Source: an uncultured Eubacteriales bacterium
GTDB taxonomy: Bacteria > Bacillota > Clostridia > Oscillospirales > CAG-382
DNA: 37,263 nucleotides
Assembly (NCBI GenBank): GCA_900546385.1
Contig: URCT01000009.1
Span: 1-37,263, forward strand
Direction: 5' to 3'
Below are positions 16,473-25,008 of this stretch, piece by piece. The notes under the pieces were generated by a model. It was given only the letters and a program-made list of their open reading frames with translations, did not search any database and was not told where the DNA came from. A program made the position numbers and the translations under genes. Each line of letters opens with the position of its first letter. Position 1 is the stretch's first letter.

Positions 16473-17105
16473 ATGACGTTCCCGTTTCGAAAGCCGGCAA
16501 AAACGCTCGACGAGTCGCTGCCGGAAGACACGCGCGACGCGTTTCTCGCCGCGGATGGCGACACCGCTGCGTTCGAACGGCTTGTACGAAAGTACGAAAA
16601 ATTTGTCTGCACCGCCGTATATGCGGTTTTGCGCAATCACGATGACAGCTTTGACGTTTCGCAAGAAGTCTTCTTAAAATTATACCACTGCATCGGCTCG
16701 TTTAAGGGCGAAAGCAGTTTTTCGAGCTGGCTGTACCGCATTGCCAAAAACGCCGCACTCGATTTTCTGCGGCGTGAAAAAAAACGCCGCACGGTCAGCC
16801 TTGACGCCGAAAACGAGGACGGCGAAAAGACGGTGGCCGACATTCCGGACACCTCCGGCAAAAACGATCCCGAAAAAGCCCTACTGCATACCGAACGCAA
16901 GACCATTCTCTATGAAGCACTCGACGAATTAAGCGATGAACACAAGGAAATATTACTCTTGCGCGACATAAACGGTTACAGCTACGAAGAGGTCGGCGAG
17001 CGTTTGGGACTCGAGGCCGGAACGGTCAAATCCCGCCTTTTCCGTGCAAGAGAAGCTCTTCGAAAAAAACTGGAAGAAAAAAACTATTTTAGCGGAACTT
17101 TTTAG
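16473..17105 (+). CDS. ECF-family RNA polymerase sigma factor
   Basis: A 210-residue sigma-70 factor with only regions 2 and 4. Region 2 (about 36-103) holds HDDSFDVSQEVFLKLY and SSWLYRIAKNAALDFLRREK; region 4 (about 147-200) holds LSDEHKEILLLRDINGYSYEEVGERLG and the helix-turn-helix end GTVKSRLFRAREALRKKL. It resembles SigW/RpoE-like factors that answer envelope stress. AAAGGAGGTG precedes the ATG. The next gene, a zinc-finger anti-sigma factor, is co-directional with no promoter between, the normal arrangement. Its regulon is unknown; the divergent RND operon is a plausible target but has a housekeeping-type promoter. Confidence 0.93.
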   Translation: MTFPFRKPAKTLDESLPEDTRDAFLAADGDTAAFERLVRKYEKFVCTAVYAVLRNHDDSFDVSQEVFLKLYHCIGSFKGESSFSSWLYRIAKNAALDFLRREKKRRTVSLDAENEDGEKTVADIPDTSGKNDPEKALLHTERKTILYEALDELSDEHKEILLLRDINGYSYEEVGERLGLEAGTVKSRLFRAREALRKKLEEKNYFSGTF

Positions 17106-17127
17106 CAGGGCTTTGCGTCCTACAGGT

Positions 17128-17164
17128 GAAAGCAAAAATTAAGAAAGTCTTAAAGAACGCTTTC
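17128..17164 (+). other. Intercistronic hairpin between sigma and anti-sigma genes
   Basis: GAAAGC pairs with GCTTTC around an inner stem TTAAGA, loop AAG, TCTTAA. It fills much of the 101-base gap. There is no U-tract, so it is more likely an RNA processing or translation-setting element that could fix the ratio of the two proteins. Confidence 0.45.
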
Positions 17165-17206
17165 ATCCTCCCATTTTCAAAAAAACACCGAAAGGAGGTG
17201 CGCGAC

Positions 17207-18628
17207 ATGAAACATTCAACCGGCGGCACGGAATTTGAAGCAGACGAAGGAAATCTATGTGAGAGCACACGTTTGGCTCTTGCCGACGAAAAGCCGCTCG
17301 ACCGTGCGCAAGAAGCACATTTGAAAAAATGCGCCTTCTGTCAGAAATTTCAGAACGAAACGGAAATCTTAAAAAAGGATTTAGCCGCGTTAGACATGGA
17401 TCCGCTCGTCAAAAACGGCGTGTCGCTTGCCGATGCGGTGATGGAGGAAGTCGGAAAGCAAGCTGCTTTTCGCGTAAAACCCTCCGCAAGCCCCAAGCAT
17501 CGACTTTTCCGCCACGCGGGACTTGCCGCCGCCTGCTTGGTTGTTTTCGTTCTTGCCGCGCCCACCGTTTTCAACACGATGCACGCCCAAAAGAAGTTCG
17601 ACGCGCTGCCTAATGAAACGGTGCTGCCGCAAGCCATGTTTTCAGCCGGGAATACGGACGAACCGGAAGACGGCGTAACCTCATCGAAATTCGCCGTTTC
17701 GGACGAAAACGCCTGCCTTACCGATAAAGGTACAAACGACGAAGCCTCTTTCGACGTAGCTGACACCGTTTTGCCCGACGAAAGCCCCGAAGAAGAAACC
17801 GTTCCGCTTCGCACCGTACAGGCACCTGCCACGGACGGAATGGATGAACCTGCCGAAACGCAAAAATCGTCCGACGTGCAGTCTGGCGGTACAAATGCTG
17901 CAAATGCGCCGTCAAACGACGACAGTCTCACGATCGAAAACACCAACAACGCCTACGGTCAGCTCTTTATGCTGAAGCCGAACAGCGAAAACGCCACGTC
18001 CGACGTTAGCAACGATACAACAAGCGAAACCGTTTCAAACGGATTTTCTCCGGAAACCGGTGCAGAAAACAGCACCGATGGCGACAATTCCGCCGCAAAC
18101 AACATCGATTGCGCCTTGCCGCCCAACAATCAAATCACTTCCGAAAACAACGCAGCCAATGCCGCATCCGAAGAGATTTCCAACGCGTCTTCCGCGCAGG
18201 GAGGCAGCGGTGGCGGAAGCGGCGGAAGTGCCGGCGGTGGCGGAAGTGCAAACGGCGGTGGCAGCGGAAGCCAATTCAGCTCTTCTTTTGCCTATGCGCC
18301 CGAAACGGACGGTGCTTCCGACTCCTTTGACAGCGACGAAAGCGATCACCTCGACGATCGGTCGAACACCGGCGCGCCGTCGCTCGTGGAGACCGCCTAT
18401 GAAGCGGCTATCGCGCATTTCGGCACGCGTTATGCTATAAGCATCGACAACGCCTCCGTGACCATGCTTTCGGAGGATCGGCTGTATGTAGACTTTGCCG
18501 TGGAAGCTACCGCGGTTCATTTGCAGGTCTTTATGACCTTTACGGACGGCGAATGGCGCATTTCTTCCGACGCGGACGGCAATGTGCAGATTTTCGAAGT
18601 CACCGCACTTTACAACTACGTGGGATAA
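17207..18628 (+). CDS. Transmembrane anti-sigma factor with zinc-finger domain
   Basis: A 473-residue protein that probably binds and silences the sigma factor encoded just upstream. Near the N-terminus is the anti-sigma zinc motif H38-x3-C42-x2-C45 (HLKKCAFC). One membrane helix lies at about 104-122. The exported part has a long acidic Ser/Asn/Thr-rich stretch, a Gly/Ser linker (about 331-355), and a folded C-terminal domain of about 85 residues that looks like a small alpha/beta domain (DRLYVDFAVEATAVHLQVFM). That domain is not recognised. The start is set by AAAGGAGGTG 6-7 bases before the ATG; the frame is open for 27 codons upstream but without a ribosome site. A terminator follows. Confidence 0.82.
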   Translation: MKHSTGGTEFEADEGNLCESTRLALADEKPLDRAQEAHLKKCAFCQKFQNETEILKKDLAALDMDPLVKNGVSLADAVMEEVGKQAAFRVKPSASPKHRLFRHAGLAAACLVVFVLAAPTVFNTMHAQKKFDALPNETVLPQAMFSAGNTDEPEDGVTSSKFAVSDENACLTDKGTNDEASFDVADTVLPDESPEEETVPLRTVQAPATDGMDEPAETQKSSDVQSGGTNAANAPSNDDSLTIENTNNAYGQLFMLKPNSENATSDVSNDTTSETVSNGFSPETGAENSTDGDNSAANNIDCALPPNNQITSENNAANAASEEISNASSAQGGSGGGSGGSAGGGGSANGGGSGSQFSSSFAYAPETDGASDSFDSDESDHLDDRSNTGAPSLVETAYEAAIAHFGTRYAISIDNASVTMLSEDRLYVDFAVEATAVHLQVFMTFTDGEWRISSDADGNVQIFEVTALYNYVG

Positions 18629-18680
18629 CGTGCGGCAAGAGTATCCTTCCACACCGTGCACAACCAAACACGTCTCTCGA

Positions 18681-18715
18681 CAAGGCTTGCAGATTTCTGC
18701 AGGCCTTGTTTTTTT
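18681..18715 (+). terminator. Terminator of the sigma/anti-sigma operon
   Basis: A 12-bp stem (CAAGGCTTGCAG and CTGCAGGCCTTG, one G-U pair) with a 4-base loop, followed by seven T. A strong intrinsic terminator. Confidence 0.93.
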
Positions 18716-18783
18716 GCATGACTCGACGGCGGCACAGCGTGTTTTTCGCTCTTCGCCTGAAAAAAACGTGTTTCACCGCTGTT

Positions 18784-18817
18784 TTCGACTTATTTTTCAC
18801 GGAAAACGTGATACAAT
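18784..18817 (+). promoter_or_regulatory. Spo0A-type promoter of spoIIE
   Basis: A TACAAT -10 box (18812-18817) has no good -35 box at 17 bases. Twenty-two bases upstream is TTCGAC; together with the next T it is one mismatch from the reverse Spo0A box TTCGACA. Bacillus spoIIE and spoIIG are known for Spo0A-dependent sigma-A promoters with overlong 21-22 bp spacing, so the architecture fits. Only one box is clear. Confidence 0.55.
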
Positions 18818-18896
18818 GTTTGCAAAAGAACAGTATATGCCCAAAGCACGTATTTTATACCGACAACGAAAAAAATGTGCGGAAAGGAATGTCTTT

Positions 18897-21281
18897 ATGC
18901 AACAGGTCGAAACCAAACACCCCAAGCCCGCAAAAAAATCCTTGCCGAGCCGTGTAGCACAAACCCTCGGAAAAAACGCGCAAAGGCTCAGCGCGTCCGT
19001 AACGCCGGTGCTCCGCCGCGGTAAAAACGCGCTGTTACACGCCGCCGCCAAAAGCGGTCTGCCGCCGGAGGTCTTGCGGCGGTATGCCTTATATGCCTTA
19101 CGCATATTCTTTGGCTTTTTCATGGGATATGCGCGGTTTCCGCAGGGCATCCGGCCGTTCGGCATTGCCTCGATTTGCGCCTTTTCCGAGGAAAAAAGCG
19201 TGTTATTTGTCTATATCGGCGCGGCGTTATCCTGCTTTTTTGACCGGCAAAGCGCGTTATCCGGGTTTATTTTATACTTTTTCCTGTATATCGGGCGAAA
19301 AGCATTCACCGATTCCAAATTCTCCGAACCGCTCTACGCCCGTGTTCTCGAAAGCATGGCCGTGAGCGCGGCAGTCGGCGTTATCCGCATTTGTGCCGGA
19401 CGCGGTGAGCCGGTGTACGAATATGTGGCGTTTTTGGCGTTATGTGCGACCGCGGCGGCCTATACCGTATTCTTTTCGACGCTGTTTACCGAAAAATTTG
19501 CCAAAAAGAGCAAGCTCGGCACGCGGAGCGTTTGTCTTTATGCGTTAATGGGTGCGGTCACCTGTGCGTTCAAGGGGCTTACGGTTTCCGGATTTGACGT
19601 GCAGGTAATCGTTGCCTGCATTCTGACGCTGGTCTTTGCGGCGGCAAATGGTTTTATGCACGCCGGAATTGTGGGATTTGTCTGCGGCATGATGTGTATG
19701 TCCCCGTGGATTTCGGCATCGATGGGACTTGCCGGCATGGTGGCGGCGTTTCTGTTTTCCAAAGGGCTTATCACGGCTCTTGCGGCTTTTTGCGGCGTGT
19801 TTTGGATCAGTGCGTCGTACACGGCCGGACTCGGCACCTCCGTGGCATTGCTTCCGTCGGTTTTGTGTGCCGCGCTGTTTTTTGTACCGGCGTGCGGCGT
19901 TATGCCAGAGTTTATCCGGTTGAATGCACCGCCGTCGCGCAAAGAGAAACATACGAATGGCGGCGACACCTGCGAAAAAGATCTCAGCGATGCCTTCTTT
20001 TCCCTTTCCGAGGTATTCTCCAAGCTTGCCGAAAAGAAAAAATATCCGAGCAAAAACGATGTTGCCGCGGCGGTGGACAAATGCTTCGGCGATGTTTGTG
20101 TGGGCTGTGCGCTCAACGAAATGTGCTATGCACGCCGCAAGACGGATGCCGAAGAGTTAAAAGAAACGCTGTATGCGGTTTTATCGGCCCGTGCGGCAGA
20201 GCCGGAGGATTTCGGCGCGCAGATGAGCGACAAATGCATTCGGCTCGACTCCATGTGTGAAGCGTTAAACGCGGCCTATCGCAGTCTGTCGGTGACCTGT
20301 GCCGCCGACAACCGCACGGCATTATTATCGTCGCAATATGCCGGTATGGCACGGGTCATGTTGGATGCGGAAAAGCGTTCGGCGCAAAAATACCGCCGCG
20401 ACACCGCCATGGAAGCCAAAATCGGCGAGGCCTTGACCAACGCGGACGTGCCGTTTACCGGTGTTGTCTGTGTTGGCGGCCGTGAGAAAAAGACGCGTGT
20501 CAGCGGCATCAATTTGGATAAGTTCCCGTTCAACGCCGAAGAATTCAAAGCGTACATCCGCACCTCCTGCGGCATTGCCGTGACCGAGCCGAGCTTCGAT
20601 ATATCGGAAAAAGGCGGCATTGTGCTGTCGTTTGAACGCGCCAAGGTCATTCATGCGGAATATGCCTACGCCGGAAAGGCCAAAGAGGACGACACGGTCA
20701 ACGGCGACACAGTCGTGTTTCCGACAGCCGCTGACAGCACGTTTTACGCGTTATTATGTGACGGCATGGGCAGCGGCATGGGCGCGGCGACCGCCTCGCG
20801 GCTCTCCTCGCTGTTTTTGGAAAAGATGCTTGCCGCCGGTACCAAAAAATCCATCATTTTAGAGCTTCTCAACACGGTGCTTCTGTCCCAGAGCGGCGAA
20901 AATTTCTCGACGGTGGATCTTCTTGAAACCGATCTTCTGACCGGACGCTGTTCCTTCGTCAAAGCCGGTGCGGCACCGACCTACATTCTCCGGGAGGGCA
21001 AGCTCTATAAAATCTTTTCGGCGACGCCGCCGGTCGGCATTTTATCCTCGTTCACGGCCGAAAGCACGCGCTTTGACGTGCGGCCGGGCGACCTTATCTT
21101 CATGCTGTCGGACGGCGTGGTGCAAAACGGTGAGGACGGCGCATGGCTTGCCGAGCTTGTGAAGTTGGACAAGACCAGCGACCCATCCGTGCTTGCCGCC
21201 AAAATTTTGGAGCGTGCCGCTGAAATCAACACGCGCACGGACGATGCAAGCGCGGCGGTCATCCGCATCAAGGCCGCTTGA
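18897..21281 (+). CDS. spoIIE: Stage II sporulation protein E, PP2C-type phosphatase
   Basis: SpoIIE (794 residues) dephosphorylates SpoIIAA in the forespore, which frees sigma-F, and it takes part in polar septation. The N-terminal third holds about ten hydrophobic helices (about 65-330), then a linker/oligomerisation region with clustered Cys (VCVGCALNEMCYARR), then the PP2C phosphatase domain with metal-binding acidic residues in LLCDGMGSGMG (D622), MLSDGV (D739) and TDDAS (D782-D783). The length is close to the Bacillus protein. The start at 18897 has GGAAAGGA upstream; the frame is open 105 codons earlier but that part overlaps the anti-sigma gene and terminator. It implies a spore-former. 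Confidence 0.95.
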   Translation: MQQVETKHPKPAKKSLPSRVAQTLGKNAQRLSASVTPVLRRGKNALLHAAAKSGLPPEVLRRYALYALRIFFGFFMGYARFPQGIRPFGIASICAFSEEKSVLFVYIGAALSCFFDRQSALSGFILYFFLYIGRKAFTDSKFSEPLYARVLESMAVSAAVGVIRICAGRGEPVYEYVAFLALCATAAAYTVFFSTLFTEKFAKKSKLGTRSVCLYALMGAVTCAFKGLTVSGFDVQVIVACILTLVFAAANGFMHAGIVGFVCGMMCMSPWISASMGLAGMVAAFLFSKGLITALAAFCGVFWISASYTAGLGTSVALLPSVLCAALFFVPACGVMPEFIRLNAPPSRKEKHTNGGDTCEKDLSDAFFSLSEVFSKLAEKKKYPSKNDVAAAVDKCFGDVCVGCALNEMCYARRKTDAEELKETLYAVLSARAAEPEDFGAQMSDKCIRLDSMCEALNAAYRSLSVTCAADNRTALLSSQYAGMARVMLDAEKRSAQKYRRDTAMEAKIGEALTNADVPFTGVVCVGGREKKTRVSGINLDKFPFNAEEFKAYIRTSCGIAVTEPSFDISEKGGIVLSFERAKVIHAEYAYAGKAKEDDTVNGDTVVFPTAADSTFYALLCDGMGSGMGAATASRLSSLFLEKMLAAGTKKSIILELLNTVLLSQSGENFSTVDLLETDLLTGRCSFVKAGAAPTYILREGKLYKIFSATPPVGILSSFTAESTRFDVRPGDLIFMLSDGVVQNGEDGAWLAELVKLDKTSDPSVLAAKILERAAEINTRTDDASAAVIRIKAA

Positions 21282-21306
21282 CAGGCGGATATTTCTGTGG
21301 TAAACT
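21278..21306 (+). promoter_or_regulatory. Promoter of the AlkD-like gene
   Basis: TTGACA, 17 bases, TAAACT. The -35 box overlaps the spoIIE stop codon. A small inverted repeat (TCTCAT and ATGAGA) lies between it and the ribosome site. Confidence 0.6.
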
Positions 21307-21336
21307 GTTCTCATACCACATGAGAGAAGGTTTTCC

Positions 21337-22029
21337 ATGACCGACATACAGACAAAGGCTTTGCGCGACGCGTTATTTGCCTTGCAGGACATAAATTACA
21401 AGGCGTTTCACGAAAAATTGATACCGACCGTGCCGCCCGAAACGGTCATCGGCATCCGCACGCCGGTTTTGCGGCGTTTCGCTTCGGACTATGCCAAAAC
21501 GCCCGATGCGGCGGACTTTCTTGCGACACTTCCGCACACCTATTATGAAGAAAACAATCTGCACGCGTTTCTCATCGAAAAAATCCGGGATTTTGACCAA
21601 GCTCTCGCCGCGCTTGAAGCGTTTCTGCCGTACATCGACAACTGGGCGACCTGCGATGCGCTTGCACCGAAGGTGTTTGCCAAGCACACCGACGAGCTTC
21701 TGCCGCACATCGAGTCGTGGATTGCGTCCGAAAAAACCTACACCGTGCGGTACGGACTCGGTACGCTCATGCGCTATTATCTTGACGAGCACTTCAAGCC
21801 GGAATACCTGACACTTGCCGCAGGCGTGCGATCGGAAGAATATTATGTCAACATGATGATCGCCTGGTTCTTTGCCACGGCACTGGCAAAGCAGTATGAT
21901 GCGGCACTTCCGATTCTTTCAGAACACCGGCTTGACGTTTGGACGCACAACAAGGCCATTCAAAAGGCACGCGAAAGCTATCGAATAACGGATGCGCAAA
22001 AGGCGTATCTATCAACATTGAAACGATAA
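21337..22029 (+). CDS. AlkD-like DNA glycosylase (HEAT-repeat alkylation repair protein)
   Basis: A 230-residue all-helical protein of the AlkD family, which removes bulky or charged alkylated bases from DNA without flipping them. The region DNWATCD carries W103 and D107, spaced as W109 and D113 of the Bacillus cereus enzyme; R138 and W177 sit where further DNA-contacting residues are expected. The length is normal. Ribosome site GAGAAGG precedes the ATG. It has its own promoter and shares a terminator with the convergent aromatic operon, so it is a single-gene unit. Substrate range cannot be read from sequence. Confidence 0.85.
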   Translation: MTDIQTKALRDALFALQDINYKAFHEKLIPTVPPETVIGIRTPVLRRFASDYAKTPDAADFLATLPHTYYEENNLHAFLIEKIRDFDQALAALEAFLPYIDNWATCDALAPKVFAKHTDELLPHIESWIASEKTYTVRYGLGTLMRYYLDEHFKPEYLTLAAGVRSEEYYVNMMIAWFFATALAKQYDAALPILSEHRLDVWTHNKAIQKARESYRITDAQKAYLSTLKR

Positions 22030-22030
22030 G

Positions 22031-22072
22031 AAAAAGCAGGCACATTCCAAAAACGAATGTACCTGCTTTTTT
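22031..22072. terminator. Bidirectional terminator between the AlkD-like gene and the aromatic operon
   Basis: Arms AAAAAGCAGGCACATTC and GAATGTACCTGCTTTTTT pair over about 17 bp with one mismatch and a 7-base loop. A-rich and T-rich flanks give a U-tract in both directions, so it serves the plus-strand gene and the minus-strand operon ending at 22080. Confidence 0.92.
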
Positions 22073-22079
22073 GTCTGTA

Positions 22080-22520
22080 TCAGTTCTGTTTTGAAAAATG
22101 TGCTTCCAACGTCTTGACCGCTTCGGTATAGCCGTCAAAGCCGAGTCCCTTGATGGTGGCGATGCACGCCGGTGAAACAAACGAATGCCGGCGGAAGTCC
22201 TCGCGCGTCGAAATGTCCGAAATATGCACCTCGACCGCCGGAAGGGCGACGCATTTGAGTGCGTCCAAAATGGCGACGCTTGTGTGGGTATACGCCGCCG
22301 GATTGATGACGATGCCGTCAAAAGTTCCATAGGCCTCTTGAATCTTATCGACGATAGCACCCTCATGGTTGGATTGGAAGCATTCGACTGTATGACCGCG
22401 GCTTTGTGCAAAATCGGTCACCTTTTTCACAAGCTCGGCATAGGTATTTTTGCCGTAAATATCCGGCTCGCGAATGCCGAGCATATTCAGATTCGGGCCG
22501 TTGATTACAAGGATTTTCAT
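22080..22520 (-). CDS. aroQ: Type II 3-dehydroquinate dehydratase
   Basis: This 146-residue enzyme converts 3-dehydroquinate to 3-dehydroshikimate, step three of the shikimate pathway; type II enzymes form dodecamers. The N-terminal MKILVINGPNLNMLGIREP with catalytic Tyr22 (IYG), the segment QSNHEGAIVDKI, NPAAYTHTS and the EVHISD histidine are all present. It is the last gene of the operon: its ATG lies one base after the stop of the AroE-AroK gene (TAG-C-ATG), so translation is probably coupled. A start 29 codons earlier is open but would overlap that gene and lacks the family N-terminus. Confidence 0.96.
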   Translation of the reverse strand: MKILVINGPNLNMLGIREPDIYGKNTYAELVKKVTDFAQSRGHTVECFQSNHEGAIVDKIQEAYGTFDGIVINPAAYTHTSVAILDALKCVALPAVEVHISDISTREDFRRHSFVSPACIATIKGLGFDGYTEAVKTLEAHFSKQN

Positions 22521-22521
22521 G

Positions 22522-23790
22522 CTATTCCCTACCCTCCGTTTTTTCGTTTTTGCCGGTAAAACCGAATGCTTTGACGATTTCTTTCGCACACATTTCCGGG
22601 TTTTCATCTATCGGGAAGCACCGGTCGGCAACGGCTTTATACAGGCCGTCACGCTCCTCAAACAGCTTTTTTAAGCGTTCCGCGCCGCCGGCCGACAGAG
22701 GTCTGCCGTCGGTAGCCAGCTTTTCCACGTCGCGCTCGATATAGGCGACATAGCCGTTCTGCTTCAGAAGCACGCGGTTTTCCGCCTTTTTGACTGCGCC
22801 GCCGCCGGTGGCGATGATACAGCCCGAACGCTTGGTTAACTCCTTTAGCACGCCCGTTTCCATGCCGCGGAAAACGGCTTCGCCGTCCTCGTTGATAACC
22901 GTTTCGGGCGTTTTGCCGAAGGTTTCAGCAAAGACATCGTCGGCATCGTAAAACGGAAGCCCGGTAAGTGCGGCGATTTTTTTTCCGACGGTGGTTTTGC
23001 CGCTGCCCGGCATTCCGACAAGCACGAGGTTGCACACGCGTGCGGTGCATTGCCTAAGGATATCCTCGATGACCTGCGTGCGGTTTGCAAACGGCTTATC
23101 AAAGAAGTATTCGTGCGCCGCAACGGCCTGTGCCACAAGCATGGAAAGCCCGCTCACCGCCGGAATCTCACGCGAAAGTGCCTGACTGATAAAGGCGGTG
23201 CGCAGCGGATTATAGATCACATCCACCGCGCCGCAGAGCTTCGGAAACTTCGCAAGATCGATCGGGCTTTCGCCGTTATGCGGAAACATCCCGACCGGTG
23301 TGGTGTTGACGATGATCGCGGCATCCGTGTGGTCGTAAACGTTTTGGTAGTTCAGCGTGCCGGTACGCGACACGATGAGAACTTCGGCGGCTTTGCGGTC
23401 GGCAAGCACGTGACGCGCCGTCAGGCTGGTGCCGCCCGTGCCAAGGACAAGCGTTTTTTTGCCGGTCACATCGATTTTTGCGCGGTCAAGCATATACGAA
23501 AAGCCGAAATAATCGGTGTTGTAGCCGTAAAGCCGGCCGGCGCGGTTGATGACGGTGTTGACCGAGCCGATTTTGGCGGCTTCGGGCGAGACTTCATCGC
23601 AGGCGGCAAGCGCGTCGGTTTTATAGGGAATGGTGACGTTGACGCCGCAGAATGCGCGTTTTTTCATGAAGTCACAGAAATCTTCCTTCGACATATTCAA
23701 TAGCGCATAGTCGTGATTGCCAAGGAGATTATGGATGATTTCGGAATAGCTGTGCTTTAAGGTTTTGCCGCAAAGGCCGTATTTACTCAT
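22522..23790 (-). CDS. aroE-aroK: Bifunctional shikimate dehydrogenase / shikimate kinase
   Basis: A 422-residue fusion of two consecutive pathway enzymes. Residues 1-250 are AroE (NADPH-dependent reduction of 3-dehydroshikimate): shikimate-binding HSYS (S14, S16), catalytic K57 in NVTIPYKTDA, D93 in YNTDYFGF, and the nucleotide loop GTGGTS (117-122). Residues about 251-422 are AroK (ATP phosphorylation of shikimate): Walker A GMPGSGKTTVG (259-269), DADD (282-285), R308, the TGGGAV loop and the lid arginine in DGRPLS. All key residues of both enzymes are present, so both should be active. Its ATG overlaps the pheA stop (ATGA). The domain order puts the product of AroE next to AroK. Confidence 0.95.
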   Translation of the reverse strand: MSKYGLCGKTLKHSYSEIIHNLLGNHDYALLNMSKEDFCDFMKKRAFCGVNVTIPYKTDALAACDEVSPEAAKIGSVNTVINRAGRLYGYNTDYFGFSYMLDRAKIDVTGKKTLVLGTGGTSLTARHVLADRKAAEVLIVSRTGTLNYQNVYDHTDAAIIVNTTPVGMFPHNGESPIDLAKFPKLCGAVDVIYNPLRTAFISQALSREIPAVSGLSMLVAQAVAAHEYFFDKPFANRTQVIEDILRQCTARVCNLVLVGMPGSGKTTVGKKIAALTGLPFYDADDVFAETFGKTPETVINEDGEAVFRGMETGVLKELTKRSGCIIATGGGAVKKAENRVLLKQNGYVAYIERDVEKLATDGRPLSAGGAERLKKLFEERDGLYKAVADRCFPIDENPEMCAKEIVKAFGFTGKNEKTEGRE

Positions 23791-24998
23791 GCCTTCACCG
23801 CCTTTGCCGCTTGCGTATCTTCGGGTGCAAGCTCTTTATACGCGCCGATGAGATGGAACACCTCCAGCGATTCGGACAGTTCGCACAACAGCCGCACAAG
23901 CGGTTCATCAAGGCCCTTGCAATCGGCTTCGGCATAGAACATAAACTCGAAATCCTTGCCGCAGATGGGCTTGCTTTCGATTTTGATGAGGTTAATGCCA
24001 TAGGCGGCAAACCGGCCAAGCACATCGGCAAGCGAACCGGTGCGATTGGGAACGTTGAACATGAACGCCGCTTTATCCACATCTCCCACGATTTCAAGGT
24101 CTTTTGTAATGCAATAGAACATGGTATAGTTGACATCGCTGTTCTGCAAATCGCGGCCGAGAATATCCAAGCCATACAGCGCGGCACAGGCCTCCGAAGA
24201 GAGTGCGGCAATATCGCGTCGGCCGCTTTCGGATACCCGTTTGGCGGCAACGGCGGTATTTTCGCAAATATTCACCTTGATATGCCGGTGCGCGGTCAAA
24301 AAGTCACTGCACTGGCCGATGGCCTGTTTGTGCGAATAGATCTCAGTAATATCGTCAAGCGATGTGCCTTTTGCCGCCAAAAGTGCATGGTGGATCGGCA
24401 GCTTAACCGACGCGGCGACCTTTACGCGGCCGCTCGAAAGGCGGTCGTACACCTCGGTGACGCTGCCGTGAATGCTGTTTTCAAACGGCAGCACACCATA
24501 GCGGCACAGACCGGATTCCACGCTGCGGAACACGCCCTCGAAATCCTTGAAATAGAGGATTTCAGGCTGTTTGAACAGTTTGCGGCAGGCAAGCGACGAA
24601 TACGCGCCCTCCACGCCCTGGCAGGCGACCGTCGGCGTTTCCGGGAAAGCGGTTTTGTGCGCCATCGCATTTTTCAATTCCTCGTACAAGGCGCTGTTTT
24701 TCACGTCGCCGGCCAAAAGCTCCTGTTGGCTGGCGCGGCTGATCTCGAAAATCGTGCGGTACAGCGCATCAACGGCTTTGGCGTCTTTTTCGGAAAGGCC
24801 GTCGGTCAAGCGTGCGACAATGGCGTTTTCACGCGAAGCGTCGCGCACGGCCTTGGCGGTCTGCTTTTTATAAGCGGCGACCTCGGCGCAAAGAGCCATG
24901 CGGCGCACAAAAAGTGCGGCAAGCTCGTTGTCAAGCGCGTCGATTTGGCCGCGGATTTCCGTTAAATCGAGCGGTTTGGTATAGTCGTTTGTTTCCAT
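23787..24998 (-). CDS. pheA: Bifunctional chorismate mutase / prephenate dehydratase (P-protein)
   Basis: A 403-residue protein that converts chorismate to prephenate and then to phenylpyruvate, the Phe branch. Chorismate mutase domain about 10-95 (IRGQIDALDNELAALFVRRM), prephenate dehydratase about 122-298 (GVEGAYSS, PFENSIHGSV), ACT regulatory domain about 305-390 with GSLADVL and ESKP (341-344), the Phe-binding motifs. The dehydratase motif usually written TRF reads TMF here (T292-M293-F294). The start at 24998 is chosen for AAGAGG just upstream; the open frame 17 codons earlier overlaps aroC. Feedback inhibition by Phe is expected from the ACT domain. Confidence 0.95.
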   Translation of the reverse strand: METNDYTKPLDLTEIRGQIDALDNELAALFVRRMALCAEVAAYKKQTAKAVRDASRENAIVARLTDGLSEKDAKAVDALYRTIFEISRASQQELLAGDVKNSALYEELKNAMAHKTAFPETPTVACQGVEGAYSSLACRKLFKQPEILYFKDFEGVFRSVESGLCRYGVLPFENSIHGSVTEVYDRLSSGRVKVAASVKLPIHHALLAAKGTSLDDITEIYSHKQAIGQCSDFLTAHRHIKVNICENTAVAAKRVSESGRRDIAALSSEACAALYGLDILGRDLQNSDVNYTMFYCITKDLEIVGDVDKAAFMFNVPNRTGSLADVLGRFAAYGINLIKIESKPICGKDFEFMFYAEADCKGLDEPLVRLLCELSESLEVFHLIGAYKELAPEDTQAAKAVKA

Positions 24999-25008
24999 AT
25001 TGAACCTC

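Noticed and set aside
18582..18896. N-terminal extension of SpoIIE by 105 codons
   Set aside because: It overlaps the anti-sigma gene and its terminator, and the ribosome site is at 18897.
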